From positions 1,759,129 to 1,823,128 of the forward strand of contig QEOQ01000508.1 of NCBI GenBank assembly GCA_010279815.1: a stretch of DNA of 64,000 bases. Reading direction: 5' to 3'. This stretch comes from Brachionus plicatilis. Its lineage: Eukaryota > Rotifera > Eurotatoria > Ploima > Brachionidae. The notes beneath the pieces are model-generated. The model made no database searches and was not told where the DNA came from. It saw only the letters and a program-made list of their open reading frames with translations. This document shows, piece after piece, positions 21,412-31,397 of this stretch (the first letter of the stretch is position 1; each line of letters begins with the position of its first letter). The translations under genes and the position numbers were made by a program.

Positions 21412-22209
21412 GGTTAGATGGTGGAGTTGTTCTAGAGGTACGTATTTTAATAGTACGTATTTAAATCAGACTTGTTTTTAAGTCGCAAGTTTAAGTCAAA
21501 GTCATGACTTAGCTTACTTATGACTTGTAACTTAATACTCAATACTTTTTGCGGACGATTTAGTGTCTTATTCTATTTTTAATAAGTACAATAACATTCA
21601 AATAATTTTAAATGCCTACATTAAGAATAAAGAGCATTGGCTCTCGCTATGGCGCTTAAACATGGCAGTAGAAAATTGAAATTACATTATTTTTTCAAGT
21701 AAAGTGCAATGCAGCATGAGTACAATTTCTTATAGAAAATAATATTTAAGTAAAGAACAAACGTTTTTTTGTTATTTGACCTCAGCTTTCATTTGAAAAA
21801 AAATTAGTCCAACCTGTAAGCCGCCTCATGGTCCCCTTGGGCCCCCATCATAGGGGTCGATTTCGATATTTTGGACGATGAAACCCCCAAAAGATTATTT
21901 TAACCTTTTTTGGGTACGCTCAATACGAATATCTGCAAAATTTCAAGCGTCTGTGTTGTGTTTTTCACGAGATATCGTTAAAAAAACATTTTTTTCTGTA
22001 TTTTAAGTTTAAAGCGTTATAACTCCTGAACCGAATTATCAGATGGTTTGATAAATACATCATTTTGTAAAGAATTTAATTCAGAAAAAATTGTTTAAGA
22101 TGCTTTATTAATATTGAGGTTTGTTTTTTATTAAGATTCAGTTGAAAAAAAACGAATTTTTAAACAATTTTTTATTTTAAAAGAAAATACCAAAAAGCTT
22201 CTCTTTTTA
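21412..22209. other. Intergenic; unidentified G+C-richer patch and a MITE fragment
   Basis: 21465-21530 holds aagtc/gactt words like the hAT MITE interior. 21810-22100 contains a patch unlike its surroundings (gccgcctcatggtccccttg, ggggtcgatttcgatatttt, cgttataactcctgaaccg). It is probably a fragment of a repeat that I cannot name. No coding frame. Confidence 0.4.
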
Positions 22210-22570
22210 ATGCTTTAATGCGGTCAGACAAGATCAGTGGCAAAAAAAGGAAAATTAAAGAATTGCCAAAAATTTTATATCAAAAGGAAATGCCAAATTT
22301 TTTAAGAAAAAAATGATTTTTCTTGCTAAATTTTCGAAATTTTTTTTCTAAAAAATTATATGAAAAAAATTAGAGATAAGTATGTAATATTTGAATATTG
22401 TTCGTTACTCAAAATTAGAAACCAAGAAGAACATCAAAAACCTTTTTTCTGAAATTTTCTGCCACAGAATTTTCTGACCGCCAAAGTGGCCGTCCGTTTT
22501 AAGGTTGGCTTTACATTTTGGCCGTCCATCTATGATTTGGCCGGGAAAAATTGCGGTCCAAATTTTTGGC
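22210..22570. repeat. Degenerate relative of the GGCCG-rich MITE
   Basis: ggccgtccgttttaaggttg, ttggccgtccatctatgatt and ttggccgggaaaaattgcgg (22485-22560) match the right half of the element at 23815-24360. Upstream, gcggtcagacaagatcagtg resembles its left half (gcggccagacaaaatcagcg). I could not define its ends. Confidence 0.6.
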
Positions 22571-22918
22571 AATTATTTGTAAAAATGATAAGTAAAAAAT
22601 TAGAAGGAACATTTTTTTCACAAAACTATTTTAAGTTTACATACCAATTCAAAAATTTTTTCAATTTAGTAAATATTTTAAACATTTTCAAACTTTTAAG
22701 TGTAAAATTAAATGAATCATTTGATCAAATTCGCAAAAATAATACTTTTTCTTAAAATAATAAAAAGTTTTCAATAATTTAATACGATTTATTAATCAAA
22801 TTGTTTTAGGTAAAATTTTCCAAGTATTTAAAAAAACAATTCAAATAAATCGATTCTTTATCGTTATTAATTATTTAGTGTCTGATTAGAAAAAAATAAA
22901 TATGATTATCAGGATGAA

Positions 22919-23153
22919 TCATTTAAATGATGGAATCAGGCTACATTTACCAAGGATTGATCGTTTCATATTTCTTTCCGACCTGGAATCAGTTGATAAT
23001 CTTTTGAAAATATGTTCTGGTCTATTTAAACTATTCAAACGCAAATTAGCGGAAGCCATTAAACAACCTGAAAGATAAATTGAATAAATTTCATTCTAAA
23101 TTTAAAAACAAGTTACCTATGATCAGAATTAGGATCAAAAATTTCATATTCAT
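22919..23153 (-). CDS. Candidate neuropeptide-like secreted precursor, 61 aa
   Basis: Two minus-strand exons, 23153-23117 and 23067-22919, with a 49-bp intron (donor GTAACT, acceptor tttcag), phase 1. Exon 1 supplies a signal peptide: MNMKFLILILIIG completed by CLMASA. Exon 2 then gives NLRLNSLNRPEHIFKR, LSTDSRSERNMKR and SILGKCSLIPSFK before TGA. Two Lys-Arg pairs divide the chain into three peptides, as in prohormone-convertase substrates. The intron size matches the true small introns of neighbours. I know no homolog. A GTAAAT donor inside SILG|K could mean a further exon. The opposite strand also has a 54-codon frame, treated as a shadow. Function is inference. Confidence 0.45.
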
Positions 23154-23814
23154 TTTTCAAAAAAAAATGCTTTTAAACCAAAAGGTTCTTTTTATCAATT
23201 TTAAATATTGTTCTCCTATTGAATAATTTTTAAATCGATTCAATTTAGCTGAATTGATGTTAATTTTAATTTAAGATGTAATGCAAATGACAAAAAGTTT
23301 TAGCTTAAATTCATTTGAATAAAATAAAGAAAAAAATCGAACAAACTTGATTAATTTTAGTTTCAAAAACAAAAACAAATGATTAATACTAATGGAAAAA
23401 TAATTTTAATAAAATAATGACTAAATACTTAAATCAAAAATCATTGAAGAGCTAAAAAATAAAGTTTAAAATGAAAATATGTATTTTATAAATAAAACTT
23501 TTATTACTTTAATTGTAAAACTTAAATTGATCAAAAAATTACTCAATTTTAAACAGAATTGAATTTGAATTTCCAGTTTGAACTAAGCTGTTATCCTGCA
23601 ATTAAAAATAAGCACTATTTAATTTGAAGTATTTTGCCTAAATTATTTTTAAATTAAAAAATGAATAATCAATCAAAAACTCTAAGTACAAAAAAGCCAA
23701 AACATGTACCAAAAAATAAATTAAAAGGCATTGCGAAATTCTATACAAAACTTTGATTTCAAAAAGAAAAAAATTTATAACTTTTTTTCTTTTGGTTAAA
23801 AACTTAACTTATGG

Positions 23815-24360
23815 TAGTGTTAGGCGGCGGCCAAGCCTGTCCGGTCCGAACGCGGCAAAAATAAGGCGGCCAGTTTGGCGGCCAAAAATTTGGACCGCTG
23901 AGTCGGCCGGCCAAAACATAGACGGACGGCCACTATGGCGGCCAGACAAAATCAGCGGTAAAAATTTTCAGGGAAAAAGTTTTTGATGTTCTTTTAAGTT
24001 TTTGATTTAAAGAAATGAAAAATTTTCAAATATTACATACAAATCTCAAAACTCTAATTTAGAAAAAAAAATTCAAAAATTTAGCTTATTCAATAAAAAT
24101 TATTTTTTTTTAAAAAAATTTGACATTTTCTATCAAAATAAAATTTTTGCCAATTTTTTAACTCTCAAGGAATTTTTTTTCGCTGATATGGTTTGATCGC
24201 AAATTTCGTCATCCGTCTTTGATTTGGCCGGTCAACTCAGCGGTCCAAATTTTTGGCCGCCGGCCTGGCAGCCAAAGTGGCCGTCCGTCTAGGTGGTCTT
24301 GTTCGCGGTTCAAAAAATTTTTGGCCGCATCAATGGCCGTTTGTACGGTTCCCAACACTA
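23815..24360. mobile_element. GGCCG-rich hAT-like MITE, 546 bp
   Basis: Starts tagtgttaggcggcggccaa and ends gtacggttcccaacacta. It is flanked by the perfect 8-bp duplication acttatgg (23807-23814 and 24361-24368). Subterminal 140-bp blocks are dense in ggccg/cggcc, inverted relative to each other, for example gcggccaaaaatttggaccg versus gcggtccaaatttttggccg. The middle is AT-rich. Eight-bp duplications with TAGTGTTRGG ends fit hAT. Frames called over it are accidental. Confidence 0.85.
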
Positions 24361-24368
24361 ACTTATGG

Positions 24369-25539
24369 TGAGTCAGCAAAATATGTGTCAATTAATAACG
24401 TTTTATTTTTTATACTATTAAAAAGCGTGCAATTATGCAGATTTCCGCAAAAGGTTAATCAAAAGTTTTTAAACTTGTTTTCATCTGGAGGAAAAAAAAA
24501 TGCCTTTTTTTTTTTGTGTATTCGAAGTTATGTATAAAATTTCAAATCGAATCAATCGATAATAGATTTACAGGCGCTTCCTCAAATTTATTAACAAATA
24601 AATATAAGAAAGATAGTGAGGAAGTTTTGAATTGTAGGAATTTTACTATTTCTTTTCCACGATTTTTGAAAATTAAACCAAGGTCTCAAAACAAATAGCA
24701 GATGAATGAATTAAAAAAAATACTTTAAAAATCTGATTCTAGTTCTGAAAAATAATTGTCTTTCCCTATTTTCTCTGAAGTAAGATTTCAGACATGGTAA
24801 AGAGTCAGATTTGATTTTGTTTTTTAAATTTTTATTCAAACTTAAATTTTTTACCTTTTATTTTTAAGTCTTTGTCAGAATTGACTTTCAAAATTGAAAG
24901 ACAGATAATTTTCTATTAACTCATAAAATTAATGAATCACTATGGATCTTTAAAGATGTTTGGTTGACTCGTAACAGTTGGTTGTTGAAATGTTTAAAAA
25001 ATGTCAAAATATTTTAGGTTTACTACAAAAATTCATAAATTAAAATTTTTTTTAAATAATTTTTATGAATTTTTTAGTAATCCTAAAATAATTTAAAATA
25101 AAAATAATTTTTAATAAAGCCTAATTTGACATTTATAATAATAATTTTCATTTTTAATATATTCAAAATATTTTTATCATGTAAAATAATATATTTTAAA
25201 TAATTTTTAATTATTTTTTAAATGTCCAAACATTCAAAAATTAAAAAATTCAAAAAAATTATTTTTCAAAATTTTTATGATTTTTTTAGTAACCCTTTAA
25301 TATTTTGTATTTTTTAAAATAATATATTTTAAAATAATTTTTAATTATTTTTTAAATGTCCAAACATTCAAAAACTAAAAAATTCATAAAAATTATTTTT
25401 CAAAATTTTTATGATTTTTTTATTAAACCTTAAATATTTTGTATTTTTTAAAATATTGACTTAAACTTTGCAGATTTTTTAAATTTAATCTGGCCAAATC
25501 TGGTTGATTTTTGGTACACTCAAAAGAAAATTAAAAAAA
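24369..25539. other. Intergenic with a 130-bp tandem duplication
   Basis: Mostly AT-rich. Apart from the tandem repeat at 25160-25460 no gene or element is recognised. The short open frames at 24253-24698 overlap the MITE or have no coding character. Confidence 0.45.
25160..25460. repeat. About 130-bp tandem repeat, 2.3 copies
   Basis: taatttttaattatttttta followed by aatgtccaaacattcaaaa, then ttcaaaatttttatgatttt and attttgtattttttaaaata, is repeated with few changes (first copy from about 25180, second from about 25310, a partial third to 25460). Confidence 0.75.
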
Positions 25540-25840
25540 ATGGCGATTAAATTGTTAATAATTGTCATTTTGACTGTAAGTCAAGTAGAAAAAATAATTA
25601 ATGAGAAATGTTTGTATATGATTAGAAAAAAATTTTATTAAGTGATAAATTAATAAATAATCGTCCAACTGGCAGCAAAATCATTAAATTGATTGAAAAC
25701 AAAGCTAAATTCCAAAAGTAAGTCATTCAGTACGAACAATCACATTACATTTCATACAATCACACACAATAAACAACTGCTAAAAAAAAGCGAGAAAACC
25801 TCACAACACAAAGTGAATCTAGCTTTATTTCAGGAAATAA
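25540..25840 (+). CDS. Candidate 44-aa cationic secreted peptide, three small exons (tentative)
   Basis: Exons 25540-25575, 25626-25717 and 25834-25840 join in phase with donors GTAAGT and GTAAGT and acceptors gattag and tttcag. The product begins MAIKLLIIVILT and continues KKILLSDKLINNRPTGSKII and KLIENKAKFQKK before TAA. The N-terminus is short for a signal peptide; the remainder is strongly Lys-rich. The stop lies 2 bp before the stop codon of PUR copy 2 on the other strand, so the two ends abut tail to tail. Two consensus GTAAGT donors are the main support. It could equally be chance or the broken front of a host gene interrupted by the PUR duplication. Confidence 0.25.
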
Positions 25841-25842
25841 GT

Positions 25843-26649
25843 CTATTGTTGTGATTCAGCTGGAGTAGGAGCAACAGCAGTTGGTGCTGGTGGCAACTTG
25901 TTCAAAAACTCACTAATCTGATCGCAAACCTCGGCTAGATGAGCTTGCGGTATGGTGATCGATGTTCTGTATCTGCTTTGTCTCACTTCGCTTATTTTGA
26001 GAAAGACGCCGCGCGCATTTGAGCCCGAGTCAAAATAGAAAATTTTGTTGTCGGCCTTGACCGACTTTGACTCGGGCAAGTCCGGCTGCGCTTGTTCCTG
26101 TTCAAAGCCTACGCCATATCTGTCGAGCATGTCACTAAGATGATCCTTGAATTCAATTAGACCCTGGGCCGGTATGGCTATGAAAGCTCTGGGACCCCTG
26201 GGCAGCACCATGCTTATGCGCAAAAATCTGCCACGTTGGTTCTCCTTAAAGTCCAAATAGTACCGCTTTCGGTCCTTGGTTATTGTTTCGCTTTTGATGA
26301 GACCTGAGTCTGGCTCTGGGCGCCTCAGCTCCTCGCCCTGCTGGCTCGGCTGACTGGGGCCCATTTGCGCGTTCAGCTCGCTAAACTCGGCCAAGAACTG
26401 CTTTAGGTCGTGAGCTGCCGCTATGGACAACACAATGCGGCTCTTGCGGCCACCGACCCCCACCTCGGCCAGCTTGATAAAACGGCCGCGCTGATTCTCT
26501 TTGACGTCTATGTAGAAGCGCTTCGACTGGATCTGCACCTGCTGACTCGCTAGCTCTTTTTCACTCGAGCCAGTGTCATTGGGGCCGGCCGCGCCGCGTC
26601 TTCTTCCTTGCTGGCCTGGTCTTCTCTCGTCATCTCCACTTTCCGACAT
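25843..26649 (-). CDS. PURA: PUR-alpha-like protein, copy 2
   Basis: Intronless, 268 codons, same three-PUR-repeat layout as 17441-18247. I count five base differences in 804 coding positions, all transitions. Three change residues, all in linkers outside the PUR repeats (Pro to Leu in GEE[P/L]RRPEPD, Pro to Ser in PD[P/S]GL, Ala to Val near the C-terminus). The stop is TAG rather than TAA. An AATAAA signal lies on the minus strand at 25829-25824, 14 nt after the stop. The leader is shared with copy 1; the 3' UTR is not. Both copies look functional. Which is ancestral cannot be told from sequence alone. Confidence 0.95.
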   Translation of the reverse strand: MSESGDDERRPGQQGRRRGAAGPNDTGSSEKELASQQVQIQSKRFYIDVKENQRGRFIKLAEVGVGGRKSRIVLSIAAAHDLKQFLAEFSELNAQMGPSQPSQQGEELRRPEPDSGLIKSETITKDRKRYYLDFKENQRGRFLRISMVLPRGPRAFIAIPAQGLIEFKDHLSDMLDRYGVGFEQEQAQPDLPESKSVKADNKIFYFDSGSNARGVFLKISEVRQSRYRTSITIPQAHLAEVCDQISEFLNKLPPAPTAVAPTPAESQQ

Positions 26650-26905
26650 CTTTTTCTAACTGCAACTTGTCTTTCACTTTCACTTTCGTACACTCTCAAC
26701 TAACTGATGATGATATTAAACAAGAAAAAATTTTCTCCAACAATATTCTTATAATTTATACGATTTTGGTTCCTATTCATATACACATAGGTACACACAC
26801 TGTTTTGCTACAGACTAATTATTAAAATGAGATGTCGCTGCATTTCATTCGTTGCTGGATGGGGGGGAACTTGTACAGTTTTGTTTTGACTGAAGTCAAT
26901 TATTT
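26650..26905 (-). promoter_or_regulatory. Duplicated 5' leader/promoter of PUR copy 2
   Basis: Near-identical to 18248-18505 up to gtacagtttt. It would let both copies be expressed similarly. Only about 125 bp of further sequence separates it from the POLD2 stop codon. Confidence 0.65.
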
Positions 26906-27030
26906 TTTTTTGTCAATTCAAATAAAACTTTAAATAATTGAATACCGTTACTATGTTTATTTTTAATAAAAAATTTAATTTACAACAATTCTACAATTGG
27001 GGGTTCAAATAATTTTTGTTTTTTTTTTCT

Positions 27031-28410
27031 TTAAAAACTTATTTCCTCAGTTTTTAGAGTATTTAAATTAAAAAAAATGCATGAATAACTTTGACTGAAT
27101 TTAGGCAAGCTGATCAAGTGTATTCTCTTCTCCGGGTCATATGGTGGTGAGTACATCTCGTGTTTGAACTGTTTTTGATTGCCACAAAAGAAAACATTGG
27201 GCAATTCTTCTAAAATAAATGGATCCTTGCCATAAAAAGGATAACAGGCCAATGTGTCAGGACAAGTCGGTCCGATATGACCAGCATTCATAGTTAATTT
27301 CATAATTTCAATAGGATCATCAATTGATGTCGACTTTCTGATGTCGTCAATCAATTGTCCCGACACTCCCATGAAACAAAGTCCATTCAAGTGAAATTTG
27401 TACGGATTTGTTACCGAGTGAAGATTGTACTTGTATTCAGAAGTGAATGATTTGGTCAACATGGCATGGTGCAAAGGCTGTTGAGGTAACATCACATTGG
27501 ACGGATCAAATTCACCAGGCATTATGTCCACTTCAAGTTTACTTATTAATTGAAGCAAAAAATCATCTAGTTGTTTTATGGCTCCAACACTTCCAGCTAC
27601 ATAATTTTTGGTCAGATATTTGGCTTTATTGATCATGTCCTTTGACTGCGTGGATGATGATAAAGAGTTGCCTGCAATCACCAGTCTTAAGGTGTTGCTC
27701 AGTTGATGTGACAAGTCATTTGAGCATTCATCAATAAAATCACCTCTTAAGTAGTCGACTAGAAGCTGAAGCTTGAATAGAAAGCTGTTGGTGGTACTTC
27801 CGTCGCCAAGTTCAATTCCGCTCAAAAAGACCATGTATTTGTCTTCTTTGTGCGACACTGGTCTTGGAATTATTTTGGTCTGGAAAATTGGAGTTTCTTT
27901 GAATGCAAAGTCTTCAACTTCGAATTCAGAGTTTTCATTTTCGCTACCTAGTAGAGCCACCACTAAGCCAGTACAGAGAATATTGTTTTTTATTAGCTGA
28001 CACTGAGAAGTGTGAGCATCCCTCAAGAGAATTCTTTGCAAATCGTCCTCGAGTATGACCAGATCATTTTCAGGATCTATATACTTTGCTTCTCGATTTA
28101 CAGGCTGAATTGGCAAAGAACTGAATTCTTCGTCTTCGGCAAGTTCCTTCAAAATGTTCGGCTTATTTTTCATTTCTTTGTATACTGTGCCAACGATTAC
28201 GCATTTTTCGTGTTTGGTTATTTCGGCTAGTGGTTTGATTTCAAAACTGGGCCATTTTTTTGCACACACTGGACGAAGATGCTTTTTCATTGAAATAAGT
28301 CTCTCGGCGTACAAAGGTGCATATTGATATTCAAATTGTTTCTCTTTTATCAAATAATTTGATGATTTGTTTTCATATTCAATTGATTTGAGATCGCGTT
28401 CAAATTTCAT
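27031..28410 (-). CDS. POLD2: DNA polymerase delta subunit 2 (small B-subunit)
   Basis: Single exon, 459 codons (human 469). The match runs the whole length. FEYQYAPLYAERL is at about 27-39. The OB-fold part follows: EKCVIVGTVYKEM, then ILKELAEDEEFSSLPIQP and KYIDPENDLVILEDDLQRIL. The calcineurin-like, catalytically inactive phosphoesterase domain has LVIAGNSLSSSTQSKD, NKAKYLTKNYVAGS, DIMPGEFDPSNVMLPQQPLH, LHSVTNPYKFHLNG, FMGVSGQLIDDI, HIGPTCPDTLACYPF and NVFFCGNQ. The protein links the polymerase catalytic subunit to the other small subunits in the nucleus. An intronless copy is unusual, but a full-length, intact frame argues for the real gene. Start chosen: first ATG of the frame. Confidence 0.97.
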   Translation of the reverse strand: MKFERDLKSIEYENKSSNYLIKEKQFEYQYAPLYAERLISMKKHLRPVCAKKWPSFEIKPLAEITKHEKCVIVGTVYKEMKNKPNILKELAEDEEFSSLPIQPVNREAKYIDPENDLVILEDDLQRILLRDAHTSQCQLIKNNILCTGLVVALLGSENENSEFEVEDFAFKETPIFQTKIIPRPVSHKEDKYMVFLSGIELGDGSTTNSFLFKLQLLVDYLRGDFIDECSNDLSHQLSNTLRLVIAGNSLSSSTQSKDMINKAKYLTKNYVAGSVGAIKQLDDFLLQLISKLEVDIMPGEFDPSNVMLPQQPLHHAMLTKSFTSEYKYNLHSVTNPYKFHLNGLCFMGVSGQLIDDIRKSTSIDDPIEIMKLTMNAGHIGPTCPDTLACYPFYGKDPFILEELPNVFFCGNQKQFKHEMYSPPYDPEKRIHLISLPKFSQSYSCIFFNLNTLKTEEISF

Positions 28411-30039
28411 TTTTAAAATTTTGTTTTTTTAATTTAAACTTTTTAAATATAAAACTTTTTAAATAAATTGAACTTTTTTTGAAACTTAAAATTTGTCAAA
28501 ATTAACTTAAATTTAAGTTTATTTTTGAATAAGCTACATAAGAAAATCTAATATTTTTTTTATAATAAAAAAGAGAAATTTTTTTATAATTTATCCTTAA
28601 ATTAAATATATTTTAGTCTTTTTATTCTTTTCATCAACATTACTGAAACAATTTGAATACTGCAATTTTCTAAGACTTATAATATTAAGGAAAGAACAAA
28701 TATGAAATTTTCTATTCATCATAATATTTAATATTTATTCTGATTCTTTTTAAAAAAAATATAAGATAAAAATTTATTTGAAAATTTAAATTTGATCAAT
28801 ATTAAACTCAGATATAAAAAAATTATTGAATTAAAAAATAAAAATAATCAAATTTTTTAGTGTTTCTCTCCAACAAGGAAAACGTGATGAACTTTGCTAT
28901 AGTTTTGGAAAGGTTTATCTTGAATTTTCGTAAAAAATTTAATAATTAATTTTAAAAAAAAATCAATCTACTTTTCATATGATGAAAAATGTGATGCAAT
29001 TACTTAAAAAAATAAAGTTTGTAATAAAAAATGTTTTTAGTAGAAATTATTAAATTTAATTCGTTTATATTCTTGATTTTATTTTAAAGTAAAAAATTTC
29101 TTTAAACTTTTAGGATATAATTACAATTAGTTATGATTTTGAGGTGGCTCAATCATTTATCTTTTAAAATTTAATTTATAACTTAATTGTATTGAGTATT
29201 TAATCAATTTTTCATTAAATAAAAAAATAAATCCATTATTCGTGTAAATCATTTAATATCAACGAATTAAATTCAATATTATAAAAAAAAAATAAAAAAA
29301 TACTTTCAATTACAAACACTCTCTAATGTTCCAGAAATTCAAAACTTAAGTGCTATCTGAAATTCTAATTTTTTACTCTAAATTCGTAAACTACGTCCTT
29401 TGAAACCCTAAATTTCATTTTTTTTGGGGGGCTTAAAAAAAAAAAATCTATATCCAGATGTCTAAAAAGAACTTACCCTTTAAAATGCTGTAATTTTTGA
29501 AAAAAGGGATTACTTAATAAACCACTTTTTTTTAAAAAAAAAACTAGAAAAAATTCTGAATAAATCTTTGTTTTACTTTTTTGAATTTATGTTTTTTTTA
29601 ATATAAATAAAGCATCAAAATCATGTGATTTAATCTAAATTTTGAATTTTTTAATTATATTGACAATTTTTTGAATATTTTAACAAAGTATTGAAACCAA
29701 TCCCATTAAATATTAACATTACGCCACCAAAGTCAAAATATATTCGATCTCGCACTAGTAACCTTGGAGTATTTTGCAAGAAAAAATTATTAATTTTGAA
29801 ATATGATAAAATGTCTAGAAACAGAGGAATCAGATTGTGACGTTTTCTTTCAAGAAGAAGAAATGATCACATGACACATATTTTTTAAATGGAATCTTAT
29901 TACAAATATTTTTGTTTTTGAGAAATTGTGATGGTTGTTAAAATTTTTTAGCAACCATCACAATTTTCATTATGTGAAAAGAAACACTAAAAAAATTAGA
30001 TTATTAGTGACTAACAAAAAATTTATTGTTATTAATTCA
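28411..30039. other. Intergenic; dispersed repeat and a small hairpin
   Basis: AT-rich. 29330-29480 is an inverted copy of the repeat at 55825-55970. 29923-29937 (aaattgtgatggttg) and 29952-29966 form a perfect 15-bp hairpin with a 14-base loop. No gene. Confidence 0.6.
29330..29480 (-). repeat. Dispersed about 150-bp repeat, copy A
   Basis: Read on the minus strand, agacatctggatatagattt, ggtttcaaaggacgtagttt and gaatttcagatagcacttaa parallel ggacataaattttttatta, gtatttcaagagacgcagtt and gaattcagatagcacttaaa at 55825-55970, in the same order and spacing. Family unknown. Confidence 0.6.
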
Positions 30040-31140
30040 AAAATTTAAATACTAAATTGAAAGCGTATGGCTTTGATGGTCTGACACTAAAATGGATTGA
30101 AGCTTTCTTGAAAAATAGTAGACAACGAGTTGTTCAACGAGGTGAAATTTTGTCGGATTGGGTTGAGATTTTTAGCGGTGTACCACAAGGGTCAGTGATT
30201 GGTCCATTATTGTTCATTTTGTATATCAATGATCTACCAAAAGGAATATAGAATGTTGTCAAAATGTGTGCAGATGTTACTAAAATATTCTCGCAAATGG
30301 TATTAGAATAAGCACAACAAAACTACAATCAGATTTAGATTTAATTTTCAAGTGGACTCAAGATTGGCTTCTTCTCTTCAACACATCAAAATGTGTGGTT
30401 ATGCATTATGGTCATAAAAACAAAGAATTTCCTTATTTTATTAATGGTTAGCAGTTATCAAAGTTAAGGTAAGAAAGATATCTTGAAGTTATTTTCAATA
30501 CAAATCTTAAATGGAAAAATCAAGTGATAGAGGCGACAAACAAAGCAAATCAGATGTTAGGTCTTATCAGGAAATCATTCGTTCGTTTTGATTGTAAGTT
30601 ATTTAGATCATTGTATTTAACTTTTGTTCGTCCTCTTTTGGAATTTTCGGTGCCTGTATGGTCTCCAACTCCTAAGTCTGTTTCTGAGAATGTTGAAAGG
30701 ATTCAACGCAGAGCTACTAGATTTTTTTCTTCAATAAGAAACAAACCGTATTAAAGCAGATTGAAGGCTTTGAACATTCCAAATCTGGTGGAAAGAAGAA
30801 AAAGAGGTGATCTATTTCAATTATACAAGCTCATGCATGGAATAGAATTGGTTGAAAAAAGCAACAATTTTAATGTCACAAAAACCAAGGAAGAGGTCAC
30901 TGCTTCAAATATCACAAAGAAATTTCGAGACTCAAACATAGAGATAACTTTTTTTTCAACAGAACCGCTAACATATGGAACTCGCTGCCAAATGAATTAG
31001 TTGAAGCCCCCAATGTTAAAAGCTTTAAAGCAGGCATTGATTGCTGGATGAGCAGCAATGAATCACATCAGCTGTCTTAGTGTGCCTTATCAGCACACTC
31101 GCTGGCTAGCTACAGTCAAAACTACTACTACTTCTACTAG
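30040..31140 (+). mobile_element. LINE relic with reverse-transcriptase domain
   Basis: 30057-30251 reads WIEAFLKNSRQRVV, WVEIFSGVPQGSVIGPLLFI and LYINDLPKG, the central RT motif. The next catalytic block, normally YADD, reads CADV (about 30264-30275) after a stop, so the enzyme is dead. 30524-31000 continues NKANQMLGLIRKSFVRF, FVRPLLEFSVPVWSP, VERIQRRATRFF and KALNIPNLVERRKRGDLFQL. The terminal NxLPNELVEAPNVKSFKAGI block follows in another frame (about 30975-31045). The 3' end is an (ACT)n tail at about 31122-31138, as in the copy at 15960-16445. Confidence 0.88.
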
Positions 31141-31397
31141 AATCTTTTCATTTTTTCAAATTTCCAAAATTTTCATTTCCGGTGACCATTATTGTTTTGT
31201 AGAAACAAAAAATATATTTGATAATACTAATTATTTTATTTTTAAACTTTCTAATGAAACATGTTCGTACTAAGATAAGCTCTTTTTTGATAAAAGTTGC
31301 TTAAAAATCGTATATTAATTATTAAAAAAAAAAATAAAAAATTCTTAAAAATTTCATAGAAATACTTAAAAATAAAAATTTGAAATTAAAAATATGA

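Noticed and set aside
22914..23078. 54-codon plus-strand ORF starting MNHLNDGIRLHLPRID
   Set aside because: It is antisense to the spliced signal-peptide gene, which has a better structure (signal peptide plus consensus intron).
23753..24537. Three Arg/Pro-rich ORFs around 24 kb
   Set aside because: They lie over the GGCCG-rich MITE and reflect its base composition; none resembles a protein.
27447..28230. Plus-strand ORFs opposite POLD2
   Set aside because: Shadows of a full-length, well-conserved gene.
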